This document shows, in pieces, positions 24,490 through 33,178 of a DNA stretch of 46,837 nucleotides. A program made the position numbers and the translations under genes. Position 1 is the stretch's first letter, and each line of letters begins with the position of its first letter. Under the pieces are notes generated by a model, which saw nothing but the letters and a program-made list of their open reading frames with translations, searched no databases and had not been told where the DNA came from. Source of the DNA: Polycladomyces subterraneus (lineage in GTDB: Bacteria > Bacillota > Bacilli > Thermoactinomycetales > JIR-001); contig NZ_JANRHH010000021.1 in NCBI RefSeq assembly GCF_030433435.1, positions 1 through 46,837 of the forward strand. Direction: 5' to 3'.

Positions 24490-25785
24490 TTAAGGAGCAA
24501 TCGCCTGAAAAGCCCGATTGGCCTCGTAGATGATCCGTTCTTCGTCCAATGTCAGACACTCGCGATCCTTCATAATTGGCCGTCCGTCAACATAAACGTC
24601 CCGTACATCGGTACTGACGGCCGCATATGCTAAATGGGACTCCACATCGTGCAACGGCTGCAAATGAGCTTGGTGGAGTGCCACCGTGATGAAGTCCGCT
24701 TTTTTCCCCGGCTCCAATGTGCCGATTTCCGAGTCGAGGAATAAGGCTTCCGCGCCGTAGATGGTCCCCATGCGAAGAGCTACATCGGCCGTTACCGCCA
24801 ACGGGTCCTCATTGGCTCCTTTGTGGATCAGCGCGGCCAGACGGATTTCTTCCAGCATGTCCACATTGTTGTTGCTGGCCGGTCCGTCCGTTCCCAATGA
24901 CGGTCGCATCCCGTGCGCCAGCATTTTGGGGATCGGCGCGATGCCGCTGCCCAGTTTGAGGTTGCTTCCCGGGTTATGGGAGACCTTGACGTCTTTTTCC
25001 GCCAACAATGCGATCTCGTCATCGGTCAGATGAACCGCGTGAGCCACCAGACATGGCAAGTCGAACACGCCTAGTTTATCCAGGTGCTCCACCGGACGAA
25101 CGCCATACTGATCCACGTTTTGTTGGACTTCGGCGGCCGTCTCCGACATGTGCGTATGAATGGGCAGTTGGTACTCTGCGGCACTTTCCACAAACCTCCG
25201 AATAAAGTCGGGCGAACAGGTATACGGAGCATGCGGAGCCATCATCGTCGTGATCCGACCGTCCGCTTGATTGTGCCAATTCCGGGCGAACTGGACAGCT
25301 TCTTTCCATTTGGCCACCTGTTCCTCTTCCGAACAGAGTCCGATCGCACCACGGCACAGACGAGCCCGGATCCCTGCTTCCGCTACGACTTCGGCCACTT
25401 GATCCATGTGATCATACATATCGAGGAAACACGTCGTACCACCCTTGATCATCTCCAAAACTGTCAGCGCCGTTCCCCAACGGACCTGTTCGGGACCGAA
25501 TCGCGCCTCCATCGGCCACATTTTCTCCTCTAACCACGTCTTCAGCGGCAGATCGTCTCCGTATCCGCGCAACAGCGACATGGCGGCGTGACCGTGAGTG
25601 TTGACCCATCCGGGTAATATCGCATGTCCGCTCATGTCGATCACTTCATCGTAAACGGAACGATCTTCCGGAACGGAACCGACGTATGTAATCCGGTCGT
25701 TTTCCACCGCCAACGCGGCATTGGTCAGTGGTTTTTCCCCGTCCTTCATGGTCAGTATGGTTGCATGGATAAACAAACGTTTCAA
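24490..25785 (-). CDS. mtaD: 5-methylthioadenosine/S-adenosylhomocysteine deaminase (amidohydrolase)
   Basis: A cytosolic metal-dependent amidohydrolase that deaminates methylthioadenosine, S-adenosylhomocysteine or related adenosines. Motifs in order: WVNTHGHAAMSLLRG (first His pair), MMAPHAPYTC, IHTHMSET, VAHAVHLTDDE and GTDGPASNNN (the metal-binding Asp). These are the MtaD/TrzA-type pattern, and the protein length (about 431) fits. I place the start at the TTG at 25785, giving MKRLFIHATILTM as in homologues, with GGGAGG nine bases upstream. A GTG at 25803 lies nearly on top of that ribosome-binding site. It may be cotranscribed with the LigD-type polymerase gene 76 bases upstream. Confidence 0.88.
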   Translation of the reverse strand: MKRLFIHATILTMKDGEKPLTNAALAVENDRITYVGSVPEDRSVYDEVIDMSGHAILPGWVNTHGHAAMSLLRGYGDDLPLKTWLEEKMWPMEARFGPEQVRWGTALTVLEMIKGGTTCFLDMYDHMDQVAEVVAEAGIRARLCRGAIGLCSEEEQVAKWKEAVQFARNWHNQADGRITTMMAPHAPYTCSPDFIRRFVESAAEYQLPIHTHMSETAAEVQQNVDQYGVRPVEHLDKLGVFDLPCLVAHAVHLTDDEIALLAEKDVKVSHNPGSNLKLGSGIAPIPKMLAHGMRPSLGTDGPASNNNVDMLEEIRLAALIHKGANEDPLAVTADVALRMGTIYGAEALFLDSEIGTLEPGKKADFITVALHQAHLQPLHDVESHLAYAAVSTDVRDVYVDGRPIMKDRECLTLDEERIIYEANRAFQAIAP

Positions 25786-25861
25786 AAATGAACGCCTCCC
25801 CACACATGAATTGCCAGTCAGAAACCACGATAACCGAAATAGCGCGGAGACACAAGAGGGC

Positions 25862-26764
25862 TTACTTGGGGATCCATTTCAGAATATCCGTCAGATCGTG
25901 CCGCGAATCTTCTGCGAGCAACCTGGCGAACAGATCCCCTTTTTCCGCTAAACGCCCATGAATGGTAGCCAGCGTAAACTGTTCTGGGCGGGCGCCCTTT
26001 TTCAATTCTTCCCATGTCAGCGGAGTGGATACCGGTGCACCATTTCGCGCGCGGGGCGAATAAGGGGCGATCAGAGATTTGCCGCGCCAGTGCTGCAAGT
26101 AATCGAAATAAACCTTGTCACCCCTGTTTTTCACCGTCCGCTCGATCGTGATCAAACGCGGATATTTTTGGGCGAGATACATCGCGATAAACCGGCTTAC
26201 CCTGCGTGTATCATCAAAAGTGTATTGGCGACGGATCGGTACGTATACCTGCAGCCCTGTCGCTCCGGACGTTTTGACATATGACGACAGTCCCATACCG
26301 TCCAATGCTTCTTTGGTGTAAAGCGCCACTTCCACCACTTTTTCAAACGGCGGGGCGGACGGATCCAGGTCAAATACGAGTTCAGGCGGTATGTCCGGAG
26401 CGTCCACTCGATCGAACGAAAGGTGAAACTCCAAGCAGGCCAAATTGGCCAGCCACGCTAACGTGGCTGTATCTTCCAAGAGTATGTATTCTACTTCGTT
26501 CCAAACAGCAGTGCGCACCCATTTGGGAGCGTGCGACGGTACATTTTTCTGATAAAACGATTTGCCATGCACCCCGTCCGGAAAACGGATCGTCGTCAAC
26601 CATCTTCCACGGCAATGGGGCAACATCCACGGTGCCAATCGCGTCAAGTGCAACAGATACGACCATTTAGTGATGCCGTCCTCGGGATACATCATCTTGT
26701 CCGGATTGGAAATCGTCAGCTCTTTTCCTTCCACACGAATCGCGCGTGTCTCTTTCACACCCAT
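25862..26764 (-). CDS. LigD-type NHEJ DNA polymerase/primase (stand-alone)
   Basis: The archaeo-eukaryotic-primase-type polymerase that fills gaps during bacterial non-homologous end joining. Family marks: ISNPDKMMYPEDGITK at the N-terminus, KSFYQKNVPSHAPKWV, the metal-binding FDLDPS, TSGATGLQVYVPI and the late KSLIAPYSPRARNGAPVSTPLTWEEL. About 300 residues, that is the polymerase domain alone; the ligase lies 1 kb away as a separate gene. The motif-II position that is His in mycobacterial LigD is Gln here (TGLQ), which may be the normal Firmicute form. The ATG at 26764 follows AGGAAGTGAT; further upstream in-frame ATGs lack ribosome-binding sites. Confidence 0.9.
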   Translation of the reverse strand: MGVKETRAIRVEGKELTISNPDKMMYPEDGITKWSYLLHLTRLAPWMLPHCRGRWLTTIRFPDGVHGKSFYQKNVPSHAPKWVRTAVWNEVEYILLEDTATLAWLANLACLEFHLSFDRVDAPDIPPELVFDLDPSAPPFEKVVEVALYTKEALDGMGLSSYVKTSGATGLQVYVPIRRQYTFDDTRRVSRFIAMYLAQKYPRLITIERTVKNRGDKVYFDYLQHWRGKSLIAPYSPRARNGAPVSTPLTWEELKKGARPEQFTLATIHGRLAEKGDLFARLLAEDSRHDLTDILKWIPK

Positions 26765-26822
26765 GGCGACATCACTTCCTGCGCCCATTTTTGCGGGACA
26801 AACGTCCAAATGTCCCATTCTT

Positions 26823-26847
26823 ACATACATTGGGAATGTACCTGCAC
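26823..26847 (+). repeat. Shared 25-base upstream element, copy 1
   Basis: ACATACATTGGGAATG followed by two variable bases and CCTGCAC. It is repeated at 27289-27313 with 23 of 25 bases identical. Each copy lies just before a Tyr-rich small-protein gene. It is probably promoter or leader sequence duplicated with the gene; the sigma class is not clear. Confidence 0.7.
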
Positions 26848-26876
26848 GATTTAAGAAAGAAGAGGAGGAATATCAG

Positions 26877-27218
26877 ATGGCAAAAGAAGAGAAAGCCCCA
26901 AAGAAAAAGACCGTCCAAGTGAAAAGCAAAGCTGAAGAAACCGCCTTGAACGAAAAAGAATTCGACTACCCCACTTATGACTACGGTCTGGAATATCCGT
27001 ATCCCACCACTAGCGAGTATCCTGTTACGGGAGATGATTTTTATCTTACGGGAGACGATTTTTATCCTTATGATTACGAAACATACGAGTACGGTATAGA
27101 GGAGACAGCCCCAGGGGATCCGAACGCACAAGTGAACCTATTCCCGTTCTTCGGTTTCCCGTTCTTCGGTTTCCCGTTCTTCGGTTTCCCGTTCTTCCGT
27201 CCGTTCCCGTTCTGGTAA
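26877..27218 (+). CDS. Tyr/Phe/Pro-rich small repeat protein A (coat-like)
   Basis: A 113-residue protein in three parts: a lysine-rich start MAKEEKAPKKKTVQVKSK, an acidic Tyr-rich middle with a TGDDFY repeat, and a C-terminus of three tandem FPFFG pentapeptides ending in FRPFPFW. It has no signal peptide. Its start is shared with the next gene (MAKEEK-PKKKT-QVKSK), so the two are paralogues with different tails. Low-complexity Tyr/Pro-rich proteins of this sort are typical of spore coat or crust layers, where Tyr cross-linking occurs, but no family can be named. GAGGAGGAA precedes the ATG. Confidence 0.7.
   Translation: MAKEEKAPKKKTVQVKSKAEETALNEKEFDYPTYDYGLEYPYPTTSEYPVTGDDFYLTGDDFYPYDYETYEYGIEETAPGDPNAQVNLFPFFGFPFFGFPFFGFPFFRPFPFW
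27142..27195 (+). repeat. Tandem 15-base repeats encoding FPFFG
   Basis: TTCCCGTTCTTCGGT occurs three times in a row, followed by a partial fourth copy. Copy number could vary by slippage. Confidence 0.85.
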
Positions 27219-27288
27219 CGTTGAAACGGTAATTGATTGTCCAATGTCGCTTCCGAATCAGATCGTGCCGTAATAATATCCGGCCAAA

Positions 27289-27313
27289 ACATACATTGGG
27301 AATGCGCCTGCAC
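27289..27313 (+). repeat. Shared 25-base upstream element, copy 2
   Basis: ACATACATTGGGAATG-CG-CCTGCAC, the partner of the copy at 26823-26847, placed 22 bases before the second Tyr-rich gene. Confidence 0.7.
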
Positions 27314-27334
27314 AACTTTGAGGAGGATCGTCCG

Positions 27335-27679
27335 ATGGCTAAAGAAGAAAAGACCCCAAAGAAAAAGACCCCTCAAGTGAAGAGCAAAGCCACCCGGAAT
27401 GAAAACGAATACGGTTACCCCGCCTATAGCTACAATCCGGAAAATTTATACGGATATCCTGGTTATTTGGGTCATTCGTATCCAGCCATTAGCCAAGGCC
27501 CCGTTTTTTCGAGTGGCGAGAGCTCGTCCTCTCAGACACAACATTATCGCTATCCTTATTGTCCCCCTTATCACCCGTACTATCCCCCCTACTACCAGCA
27601 TCCCTATCCGTACTACCCCCCTTACTACAGTCAGACTTATCCGACATACCCTTACCCTTCTTACCCCTACCCTTGCTGA
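27335..27679 (+). CDS. Tyr/Pro-rich small repeat protein B (coat-like)
   Basis: A 114-residue paralogue of the preceding gene. The N-terminus MAKEEKTPKKKTPQVKSK is nearly identical, the middle is Gly/Tyr-rich, and the last 45 residues are built of Tyr, Pro and His (PYHPYYPPYYQHPYPYYPPYY), ending in a Cys. No signal peptide. The composition resembles Tyr-rich spore coat proteins, and a structural spore role is an inference. GAGGAGG lies before the ATG, and an upstream element shared with gene A suggests common control. Confidence 0.7.
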   Translation: MAKEEKTPKKKTPQVKSKATRNENEYGYPAYSYNPENLYGYPGYLGHSYPAISQGPVFSSGESSSSQTQHYRYPYCPPYHPYYPPYYQHPYPYYPPYYSQTYPTYPYPSYPYPC

Positions 27680-27696
27680 TCATCCGATCCCTTTTG

Positions 27697-27742
27697 CCCA
27701 CTTTGGCGGGGAGTCCACCCTCGCGACAAGCGGGCTTTTTTA
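27697..27742 (+). terminator. Terminator after Tyr-rich gene pair
   Basis: GCCCACTTTGGCG pairs imperfectly with CGCGACAAGCGGGC, followed by TTTTTT. Confidence 0.6.
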
Positions 27743-27743
27743 T

Positions 27744-28661
27744 TTAAGGTGGCAAGGGGAACCCTTTGATGACAGGAGAACGCAATGTTCCATCCGGTGT
27801 CCAAGATAGGAACCGTATATGAACGGTCAAGAGGGGCTGTAACCAGACGACTGTTTCCGTTGACGGAAAACTCGGGACGACAGCAATCGGCGGTTTGGAC
27901 ATGCGCAATTGGGGAAGAGATTGCGTTAAAATGGTAAGCTCCCGTTGATTCAATCCGGTAGCCGCTTTGCCGATATACCGTTCGGGAGCACCTGCCGGTT
28001 CCCCCAATAGCAGCGCATTTACCCGTCCTTGCCGCAGAGTCGCCCCGATCACCGCCGCCCGCATCTCACGAAAATGCTTCACCTTTTGCCATGTAGGATG
28101 TTTCTGCCCCACATGATATACACCCTCGCGTTCCTTGATGACAATCCCTTCCATTTCTTTCTCCTTCATGGTCTCAAACAGAGCCGTACCGTTTTCGTAA
28201 TTGTCGCAGACATGGATTCTCTTCAATCCGGAAGGAATCAGCCGGGTCAGCCGTTCGTAACGTTCATAGAGAGGACGATCAGTCCACCAACGTCCGTCGG
28301 CGAACAACAAATCAAATATCATATAATACACCGGAATGCGATCCTTTAACCGGGACTGGTTGGCCGGAGATCCCAAGTCCCGCTTCAACACCCGGAAAAA
28401 ATCAGGACGACCGCCTTCGAGCGCCACCACTTCCCCGTCGAGCAACACGCTTTCACATTCCAGTAACGTCAACTCCGCCAGCAGGTCGGGATATGTGTGA
28501 GTCCGCTCGTTTTGCTTTCGGTTATACAACCACCACCCGGATTCGTCTCTGCAGGCCAGCAACCGAACACCGTCCCATTTGACTTGGTACCAGTACCGGT
28601 CGCTTTCGGGAATCGTCTCTTGCAATACAGGCTCCATCGGTTGAATTGCGGGCAGTCTCAT
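27744..28661 (-). CDS. ATP-dependent DNA ligase (LigD ligase-domain type, stand-alone)
   Basis: Seals DNA breaks in NHEJ. The adenylated lysine is in the KWDG motif (YQVKWDGVRLLA). NRKQNERTHTYPDL, the ESVLLDGEVVAL motif III, the EGIVIKE motif IV and QKVKHFREM motif V follow. The C-terminal part (about 215-305) is the OB fold. About 305 residues fits a minimal NHEJ ligase; no polymerase or nuclease domain is attached. The ATG at 28661 follows GGAGGGAG; the upstream in-frame extension to 28694 is not conserved-looking. Its neighbours are the separate LigD-type polymerase gene and ku, all on the minus strand. Confidence 0.9.
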   Translation of the reverse strand: MRLPAIQPMEPVLQETIPESDRYWYQVKWDGVRLLACRDESGWWLYNRKQNERTHTYPDLLAELTLLECESVLLDGEVVALEGGRPDFFRVLKRDLGSPANQSRLKDRIPVYYMIFDLLFADGRWWTDRPLYERYERLTRLIPSGLKRIHVCDNYENGTALFETMKEKEMEGIVIKEREGVYHVGQKHPTWQKVKHFREMRAAVIGATLRQGRVNALLLGEPAGAPERYIGKAATGLNQRELTILTQSLPQLRMSKPPIAVVPSFPSTETVVWLQPLLTVHIRFLSWTPDGTLRSPVIKGFPLPP

Positions 28662-28786
28662 CTTGTGCTCCCTCCGTGGCTTAGTCTCCCCCAATCCAAA
28701 TGTAAGCCATCCCTCTTGGTAAAGGAGCTACTTTTCCCGGGTGGCCCACAACTTCATCGCAACCGAGTATCGATCTGGAAAACGCA

Positions 28787-28821
28787 GGCCGCGGGCAACT
28801 TCCTTTACTTTGCCCGCGGCC
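28787..28821 (-). terminator. GC-rich hairpin after Mpo1-like gene
   Basis: GGCCGCGGGCAA pairs perfectly with TTGCCCGCGGCC. Only a short T-tract follows on the minus strand, so termination is plausible but unproven. Confidence 0.6.
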
Positions 28822-28878
28822 TTGACCTGCTTTCTTTCAGGGCGCTGAGTAGATCGAGATCAGTTACGGAACCATCGA

Positions 28879-29166
28879 TTATGAACCGCTCTTTTTAAAC
28901 CACTGCGCCCACTTTTTTGCCAACCAGTACGGTCCGATCAATAAAAAGCGGGGATTGCTGAAAAAGGAAGGTTTCTTTCCTTCAAATGCATGACCGATAA
29001 ACTGCAAAATCCATCCCGCCACGAAAAGGATGAGGGCGGTTTTCCATTGAACAAACACCAGTGGAATCGAGATTACGATCATCGGGATGCCGAACGCGTG
29101 CGTCAATTGGTTGATTGGATGTTGGTGGTCCTGTTTGTATTTCTCCAATAATTCAGATAAACGCAT
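28879..29166 (-). CDS. Mpo1-like/DUF962 membrane protein
   Basis: A protein of about 95 residues with the DUF962 pattern: an N-terminal YKQDHQHPINQLTHAFGIPMIVI (conserved H-x-x-x-N-x-x-H), membrane segments at about 28-45 and 50-68, then LQFIGHAFEGKKPSFF and a C-terminal amphipathic helix. Yeast Mpo1 in this family is an Fe-dependent dioxygenase of 2-hydroxy fatty acids; the bacterial role is not known. The ATG at 29166 follows GGGAGGTG. It lies divergent from a small membrane protein gene. Confidence 0.75.
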   Translation of the reverse strand: MRLSELLEKYKQDHQHPINQLTHAFGIPMIVISIPLVFVQWKTALILFVAGWILQFIGHAFEGKKPSFFSNPRFLLIGPYWLAKKWAQWFKKSGS

Positions 29167-29267
29167 GCACCAAACACCTCCCATCTACCGTTTTCGCTTT
29201 GTTCGAACAAACTCCCTTCTAAAACGTCCCTGTTGTCCCATATAGATAAATAAAAGCGGAGTTCAAA

Positions 29268-29609
29268 ATGGAGGCGGCCATGAAACCGGGAATCAAACAA
29301 ATCTTGATGCAGTCCGTTATCTTCACCGCATTGGCGGTTAACGTGATGTTGGGTGCCCTGCTTTGGGCGAGGGGGCAAGTGTCCCTGCCGGCCACCGCGC
29401 CCACCACCACCGTTCCCGTCTTACCGGGTGAACGGGTGGAGGTGCAAGATCGGTTTGAAGGTGCCAAACAACATGGAGACTGGCGGATTGAAACGTATGA
29501 GAAGGTGGAGTATCGCTACGACCGCTACGGTCGGTTGCTGGAGGCTATTCCCACCGGCGAGAAAACCTATATGCGGTACTGGGACAAACAAGAGCGGCCG
29601 AAACCGTGA
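29268..29609 (+). CDS. Small single-pass membrane protein, function unknown
   Basis: A 113-residue protein: one N-terminal membrane segment (ILMQSVIFTALAVNVMLGALLW), a Thr/Pro-rich linker and an exported acidic/Tyr-rich domain (ERVEVQDRFEGAKQHGDW, VEYRYDRYGRLLEA). No family is recognised. Two starts are possible: the ATG at 29268, and the ATG at 29280 with GGAGG five bases before. The gene's 3' end nearly touches the 3' end of ku on the other strand. Confidence 0.6.
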   Translation: MEAAMKPGIKQILMQSVIFTALAVNVMLGALLWARGQVSLPATAPTTTVPVLPGERVEVQDRFEGAKQHGDWRIETYEKVEYRYDRYGRLLEAIPTGEKTYMRYWDKQERPKP

Positions 29610-29613
29610 GAAC

Positions 29614-30408
29614 TCATTCTGTTCCGGCCGCCTTCTTTCTTTTTTGAGCCGCATCGATGCTCGCCTTGAGCGCTTCCATCAGATCGACCACTTTTTCCGG
29701 TTCAGCTTCCGGTGCTTCCACAATTTCTTCGCCGCGGATTTTCTTATCGATCGCTTCTTTTAATGCTTCACGGTAATCGTCGCGATATTTTCCGGGATCA
29801 AACGGTGTGGACAAGCTTTCGATCAGCTGGCGCGCCATCTCCATCTCTTTTTCCGGCAATGCCGTCTCTTGTGGAACCCCCGGCACCAATGTCGCAGAAC
29901 GAACTTCATCGGGATAAAAGATCGTTTCCATCACCAGACAGTTCTGATACACCCTGACGACCGCCAAGCTTTGCTTGGAACGAATCGTGATCTGCGCCAC
30001 ACCGATTTTCCCTGTCTGTTCCATCGCTTCCCTAAGCAGAGTGTAAGCCCGTTCCCCGGTATCTCCCGGCCCCAAATAATAGGTGCGGTCGAAGAAGATC
30101 GGATCGATTTCCCTCAAATCCACAAAGTCGAGGATTTCGATCGACTTGCGGTTTTCCGGTGCGATCGCCTCCAATTCATCTTTTTCCATCAATACGTATT
30201 TACCGTCCGCATATTCTACCCCTTTCACGACATCGGCCCACGGTACTTCCTCTTGGCAATAAGGGCAGGTCCGGGTATATTGCAATGGTGTTCGGCATTT
30301 CTTGTGCAACAGGCGAAACGGTATCTTTTTCTCTTCGGTGGCCGCATACATCTTGACCGGAATATTGACCAAGCCGAAACTGATCGCACCTTTCCATATG
30401 GTATGCAT
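29614..30408 (-). CDS. ku: Ku, NHEJ end-binding protein
   Basis: A homodimeric ring that binds DNA double-strand ends and recruits LigD-type enzymes. The 264 residues start with MHTIWKGAISFGLVNIPVKMY, the bacterial Ku signature. LHKKCRTPLQYTRTCPYC is Cys-rich, and GVEYADGKYVLMEKDELEAI and the bridge region (IEILDFVDLREIDPIFF) follow. The C-terminus is a charged tail with KKIRGEEIV and QKRKKAAGTE. The ATG at 30408 follows GGAGGG; the extra residues to 30423 are excluded. It starts 15 bases after the stop of a TPR gene and is probably cotranscribed with it. In spores Ku repairs breaks during germination (established in Bacillus). Confidence 0.95.
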   Translation of the reverse strand: MHTIWKGAISFGLVNIPVKMYAATEEKKIPFRLLHKKCRTPLQYTRTCPYCQEEVPWADVVKGVEYADGKYVLMEKDELEAIAPENRKSIEILDFVDLREIDPIFFDRTYYLGPGDTGERAYTLLREAMEQTGKIGVAQITIRSKQSLAVVRVYQNCLVMETIFYPDEVRSATLVPGVPQETALPEKEMEMARQLIESLSTPFDPGKYRDDYREALKEAIDKKIRGEEIVEAPEAEPEKVVDLMEALKASIDAAQKRKKAAGTE

Positions 30409-30423
30409 GGCGTATCCCTCCAT

Positions 30424-31797
30424 TTACGTGGACAAGTGTTGCCATCGTTGCCGGGTCAAATCGGGGCGTCCCTCGATGATATGGCACAATCCTTCGTAAA
30501 AAACGGGTTCTTTCCATTGGACGCACAGCTGTTGTGCTTGTTGGAATAGCTGGATCGCCTCTGCAATATGACCCTGTTCCAATAAGATCCGCCCTTTTTG
30601 AAAACAACCCATTGCTTGAACGGATGGTACCGATTGCTGCATGACCGCCTCCGCCAGCGATTCCGCCCGGGAGAACTCGTGCAAATGGGTCAGCAATTGG
30701 GAACGGATTAACAGCCAATCTGGTTGCTGTTTGACTTCATCCGGCACTCGAGTCATCATTTGTTCCGCCTTTGCCCATTCCCCCTGCTGCATCCACATCC
30801 ACAGACGAGTGAACAGCAAATCCGGGTTTCGAGGAGCCAAACTCAACCCTTTTTTCAGCCAGGTCTCGGCATCCGTCGTTTTGCCGAGCGCCCACAGGTT
30901 CCAACTGATTCCGTGATAAGCAGCCGGGTTGACGGGATCATGTGACAGTAACTTCCGATACCAAAATATGGCCTCCTCCGGCTTGCCCATCTCTTCGTAG
31001 TCGTGGGCGATCGCTTCCATCACGTGGGGGTGGCGTGTTTTTTCGTACACCCAGATTCGCCAGTACAGGCCGTTTTCCCGTTCCCCCATTTGCTGATAAC
31101 ACTGTGAAAGGGACAACATGGCTTCCCAATCTTCCTCATCCAACAGGACAGCCTGAAAAAAGTGTCGGATCGCTTCCATGTATTCCCCTAGACGGAAGTG
31201 ACAGGTCCCGATGTTGAACCACGTATCCGGATTGTGCTGGTCGTACGACAACGCCTTGTGAAATGCCCGGATTGCCTGACGGTCATCCCCGCGTTTGACC
31301 CGCACACATCCCAGCATATGATGGGCAAAGCCCAGAAAGACGTCATGTGTCGCTGTTTTTGCCACTATTTGGAACTGGCGGTCTGCTTCGTCCCAATCAC
31401 CGGACTGAAAATGGCTGAGCGCCAAATAGATCCTCCCGAGCAGAAATTCGGGTTCTTCCTCCACCACTTGATGAAATGCATCTTCCGCTTGTGTAAACAT
31501 CCGCAATTGATAATATCCCTGACCTTGTCGAAACTGTCGCACTGATTCCTCGCGCAGCCAAAATTCTTCCTCCAGACCCTGATCCTGGACAGACAGCTCG
31601 GGATGACGCTGAAGCAAGCGTGCCATTTGTTCCTCCACCAATGCCCATGATTCCAACAAATGTTGGCATACTGTTTGGATTTGGTGAAACCGCTCTTTCA
31701 ACCGTTCACGTTCCTGTGCGGAACCGGTGGGATATTGGTCTTCGATTTCAGCCAACCCTTGTAGGATGGTATCCATCCACTGGTGAAACACGGTCAT
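30424..31797 (-). CDS. TPR-repeat protein
   Basis: A 457-residue cytosolic protein built mainly of tetratricopeptide repeats, with an N-terminal helical region (1-90) without clear repeats. Repeat copies are visible from about 90: YYQLRMFTQAEDAFHQVVEEEPE, GDWDEADRQFQIV, GDDRQAIRAFHKALSYDQHNPDTW, GEYMEAIRHFFQAVLLDEED, GKPEEAIFWYRKLLSHDPVNPAAY and GKTTDAETWLKKGLSLAPRNPD. TPRs mediate protein interaction; the partner is unknown. It may correspond to a YpiA-like protein of Bacilli (weak). It precedes ku in an operon-like arrangement. Confidence 0.8.
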   Translation of the reverse strand: MTVFHQWMDTILQGLAEIEDQYPTGSAQERERLKERFHQIQTVCQHLLESWALVEEQMARLLQRHPELSVQDQGLEEEFWLREESVRQFRQGQGYYQLRMFTQAEDAFHQVVEEEPEFLLGRIYLALSHFQSGDWDEADRQFQIVAKTATHDVFLGFAHHMLGCVRVKRGDDRQAIRAFHKALSYDQHNPDTWFNIGTCHFRLGEYMEAIRHFFQAVLLDEEDWEAMLSLSQCYQQMGERENGLYWRIWVYEKTRHPHVMEAIAHDYEEMGKPEEAIFWYRKLLSHDPVNPAAYHGISWNLWALGKTTDAETWLKKGLSLAPRNPDLLFTRLWMWMQQGEWAKAEQMMTRVPDEVKQQPDWLLIRSQLLTHLHEFSRAESLAEAVMQQSVPSVQAMGCFQKGRILLEQGHIAEAIQLFQQAQQLCVQWKEPVFYEGLCHIIEGRPDLTRQRWQHLST

Positions 31798-31893
31798 CCC
31801 TCCCCATCAGCAGTTTTCGCTAAGAGTATCTCCCGCTCCCCGTTTTCCATGCTGAAAAAAGGTGGGATCGCAGTGGGGATTCTGCTGAAACGA

Positions 31894-31927
31894 AAACAAG
31901 TCGTTCCCTGAAGGGAACGACTTGTTT
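31894..31927 (-). terminator. Terminator after panD
   Basis: AAACAAGTCGTTCCCT and its exact complement flank a GA loop: a 16-bp stem just past the panD stop. Confidence 0.85.
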
Positions 31928-31937
31928 GGTACAACCA

Positions 31938-32321
31938 TTAGTATACTGTGCCATGTACTTCTTCTCCGATCACCGTCTGGATCTCGTTATTCTCTCCCAT
32001 GATTGCGATCTTGGGCTGATGACGGGCGATCTCTTCTTCGCTCATCAGTGCGTAGGAAATAATGATGACCTTATCACCCGGCTGGACCAGACGCGCCGCT
32101 GCCCCGTTCAGACAAATCGTCCGGCTGCCACGCGGACCGGGAATTACGTAAGTTTCCAAACGGGCTCCATTGTTGTTGTTAACAATCTGCACTTTTTCGT
32201 TGGGCAAAATGTCGACACGTTCCAAAATCTCCTCGTCGATGGTCACACTGCCCACATAGTTCAAATTGGCTTCCGTCACCGTGGCCCGATGAATCTTGGC
32301 TTTCATCATTGTTCGAAACAT
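31938..32321 (-). CDS. panD: Aspartate 1-decarboxylase
   Basis: A pyruvoyl enzyme that makes beta-alanine for pantothenate. The 127-residue proenzyme has the self-cleavage site Y-V-G24-S25-VTID (Ser25 becomes the pyruvoyl group). Also present are [18 protein letters not shown], the [30 protein letters not shown] segment and [13 protein letters not shown]. The ATG at 32321 follows GAGGGGGAC and overlaps the end of panC by 16 bases. It is the last gene of the pan operon, closed by a terminator. Confidence 0.97.
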   Translation of the reverse strand: MFRTMMKAKIHRATVTEANLNYVGSVTIDEEILERVDILPNEKVQIVNNNNGARLETYVIPGPRGSRTICLNGAAARLVQPGDKVIIISYALMSEEEIARHQPKIAIMGENNEIQTVIGEEVHGTVY

Positions 32322-33178
32322 GATCCGTCCCCCTCTTCCGGCAGAATCAGGTTATCGATCAACCGCGTTGAGCCGAACCGAACAGCCACCGCCATGATAA
32401 TACGCTCGTTTTCCAAACGGTCAATCCGCTCCAGCCGTGGATAGCTCAACACTTGCACGTAGTCGATATCCGCCAGCGGTTGTGTACGGATTTCTTTTTC
32501 CAAAAAAGCAGTCACATCGGACGCCCGCGTCAGTGTACCTGCTTCAATTTGCTCCTTTGCCGCTCGCAGAGCTCGGTACAACACGGTCGCTTGCTGTCGC
32601 TCTTCCGGAGACAAGTACACGTTGCGAGAGCTCATCGCCAACCCGTCCGGCTCCCGGACAGTCGGGCAAGGCACAATCTCCACCGGAAAATTGAGATCCT
32701 CTGTCATCTGCTGAATGACCGCCACTTGTTGCGCGTCTTTCAAACCGAAATACGCCTTGTCAGGCTGTACGATGTGAAACAACTTCGTCACCACGGTCGC
32801 CACACCGTCGAAATGACCAGGACGCGATGCACCGCACAAAGGCTCTGTGATCCGACGCAGAGTCACGGTGGTCAATGATTTCGACGGATACATCTCGTCA
32901 ACACTGGGCGCAAACAAATAGTCCACTCCCGCAGCCTCGGCAATCGCTGCGTCTCGCTCCAAATCCCTTGGATAGCGGTCGAAATCCTCATTTGGTCCAA
33001 ATTGCAACGGGTTGACGAAAACCGACACCACCACCGTGTCGCAATCTTGGCGAGCCCGGTCCATCAGACTTTGGTGTCCCCGATGCAAGTAGCCCATCGT
33101 CGGTACAAAACCAATCGTTCCCGTTCGAAGGGGGCGCAAGGTCTGACGCAATTCCTGAATCGAATGAATGATCTTCAT
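32306..33178 (-). CDS. panC: Pantothenate synthetase
   Basis: Joins pantoate and beta-alanine using ATP. The 290 residues hold [15 protein letters not shown] (HIGH-like nucleotide loop), [39 protein letters not shown] and [17 protein letters not shown] (KMSKS-like region). The start overlaps the panB stop by four bases (ATGA), as usual in a coupled operon. Confidence 0.97.
   Translation of the reverse strand: MKIIHSIQELRQTLRPLRTGTIGFVPTMGYLHRGHQSLMDRARQDCDTVVVSVFVNPLQFGPNEDFDRYPRDLERDAAIAEAAGVDYLFAPSVDEMYPSKSLTTVTLRRITEPLCGASRPGHFDGVATVVTKLFHIVQPDKAYFGLKDAQQVAVIQQMTEDLNFPVEIVPCPTVREPDGLAMSSRNVYLSPEERQQATVLYRALRAAKEQIEAGTLTRASDVTAFLEKEIRTQPLADIDYVQVLSYPRLERIDRLENERIIMAVAVRFGSTRLIDNLILPEEGDGSCFEQ

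Noticed and set aside
27142..27195. CRISPR-like array
   Set aside because: The 15-base units are direct tandem repeats without spacers and encode FPFFG in a real gene.
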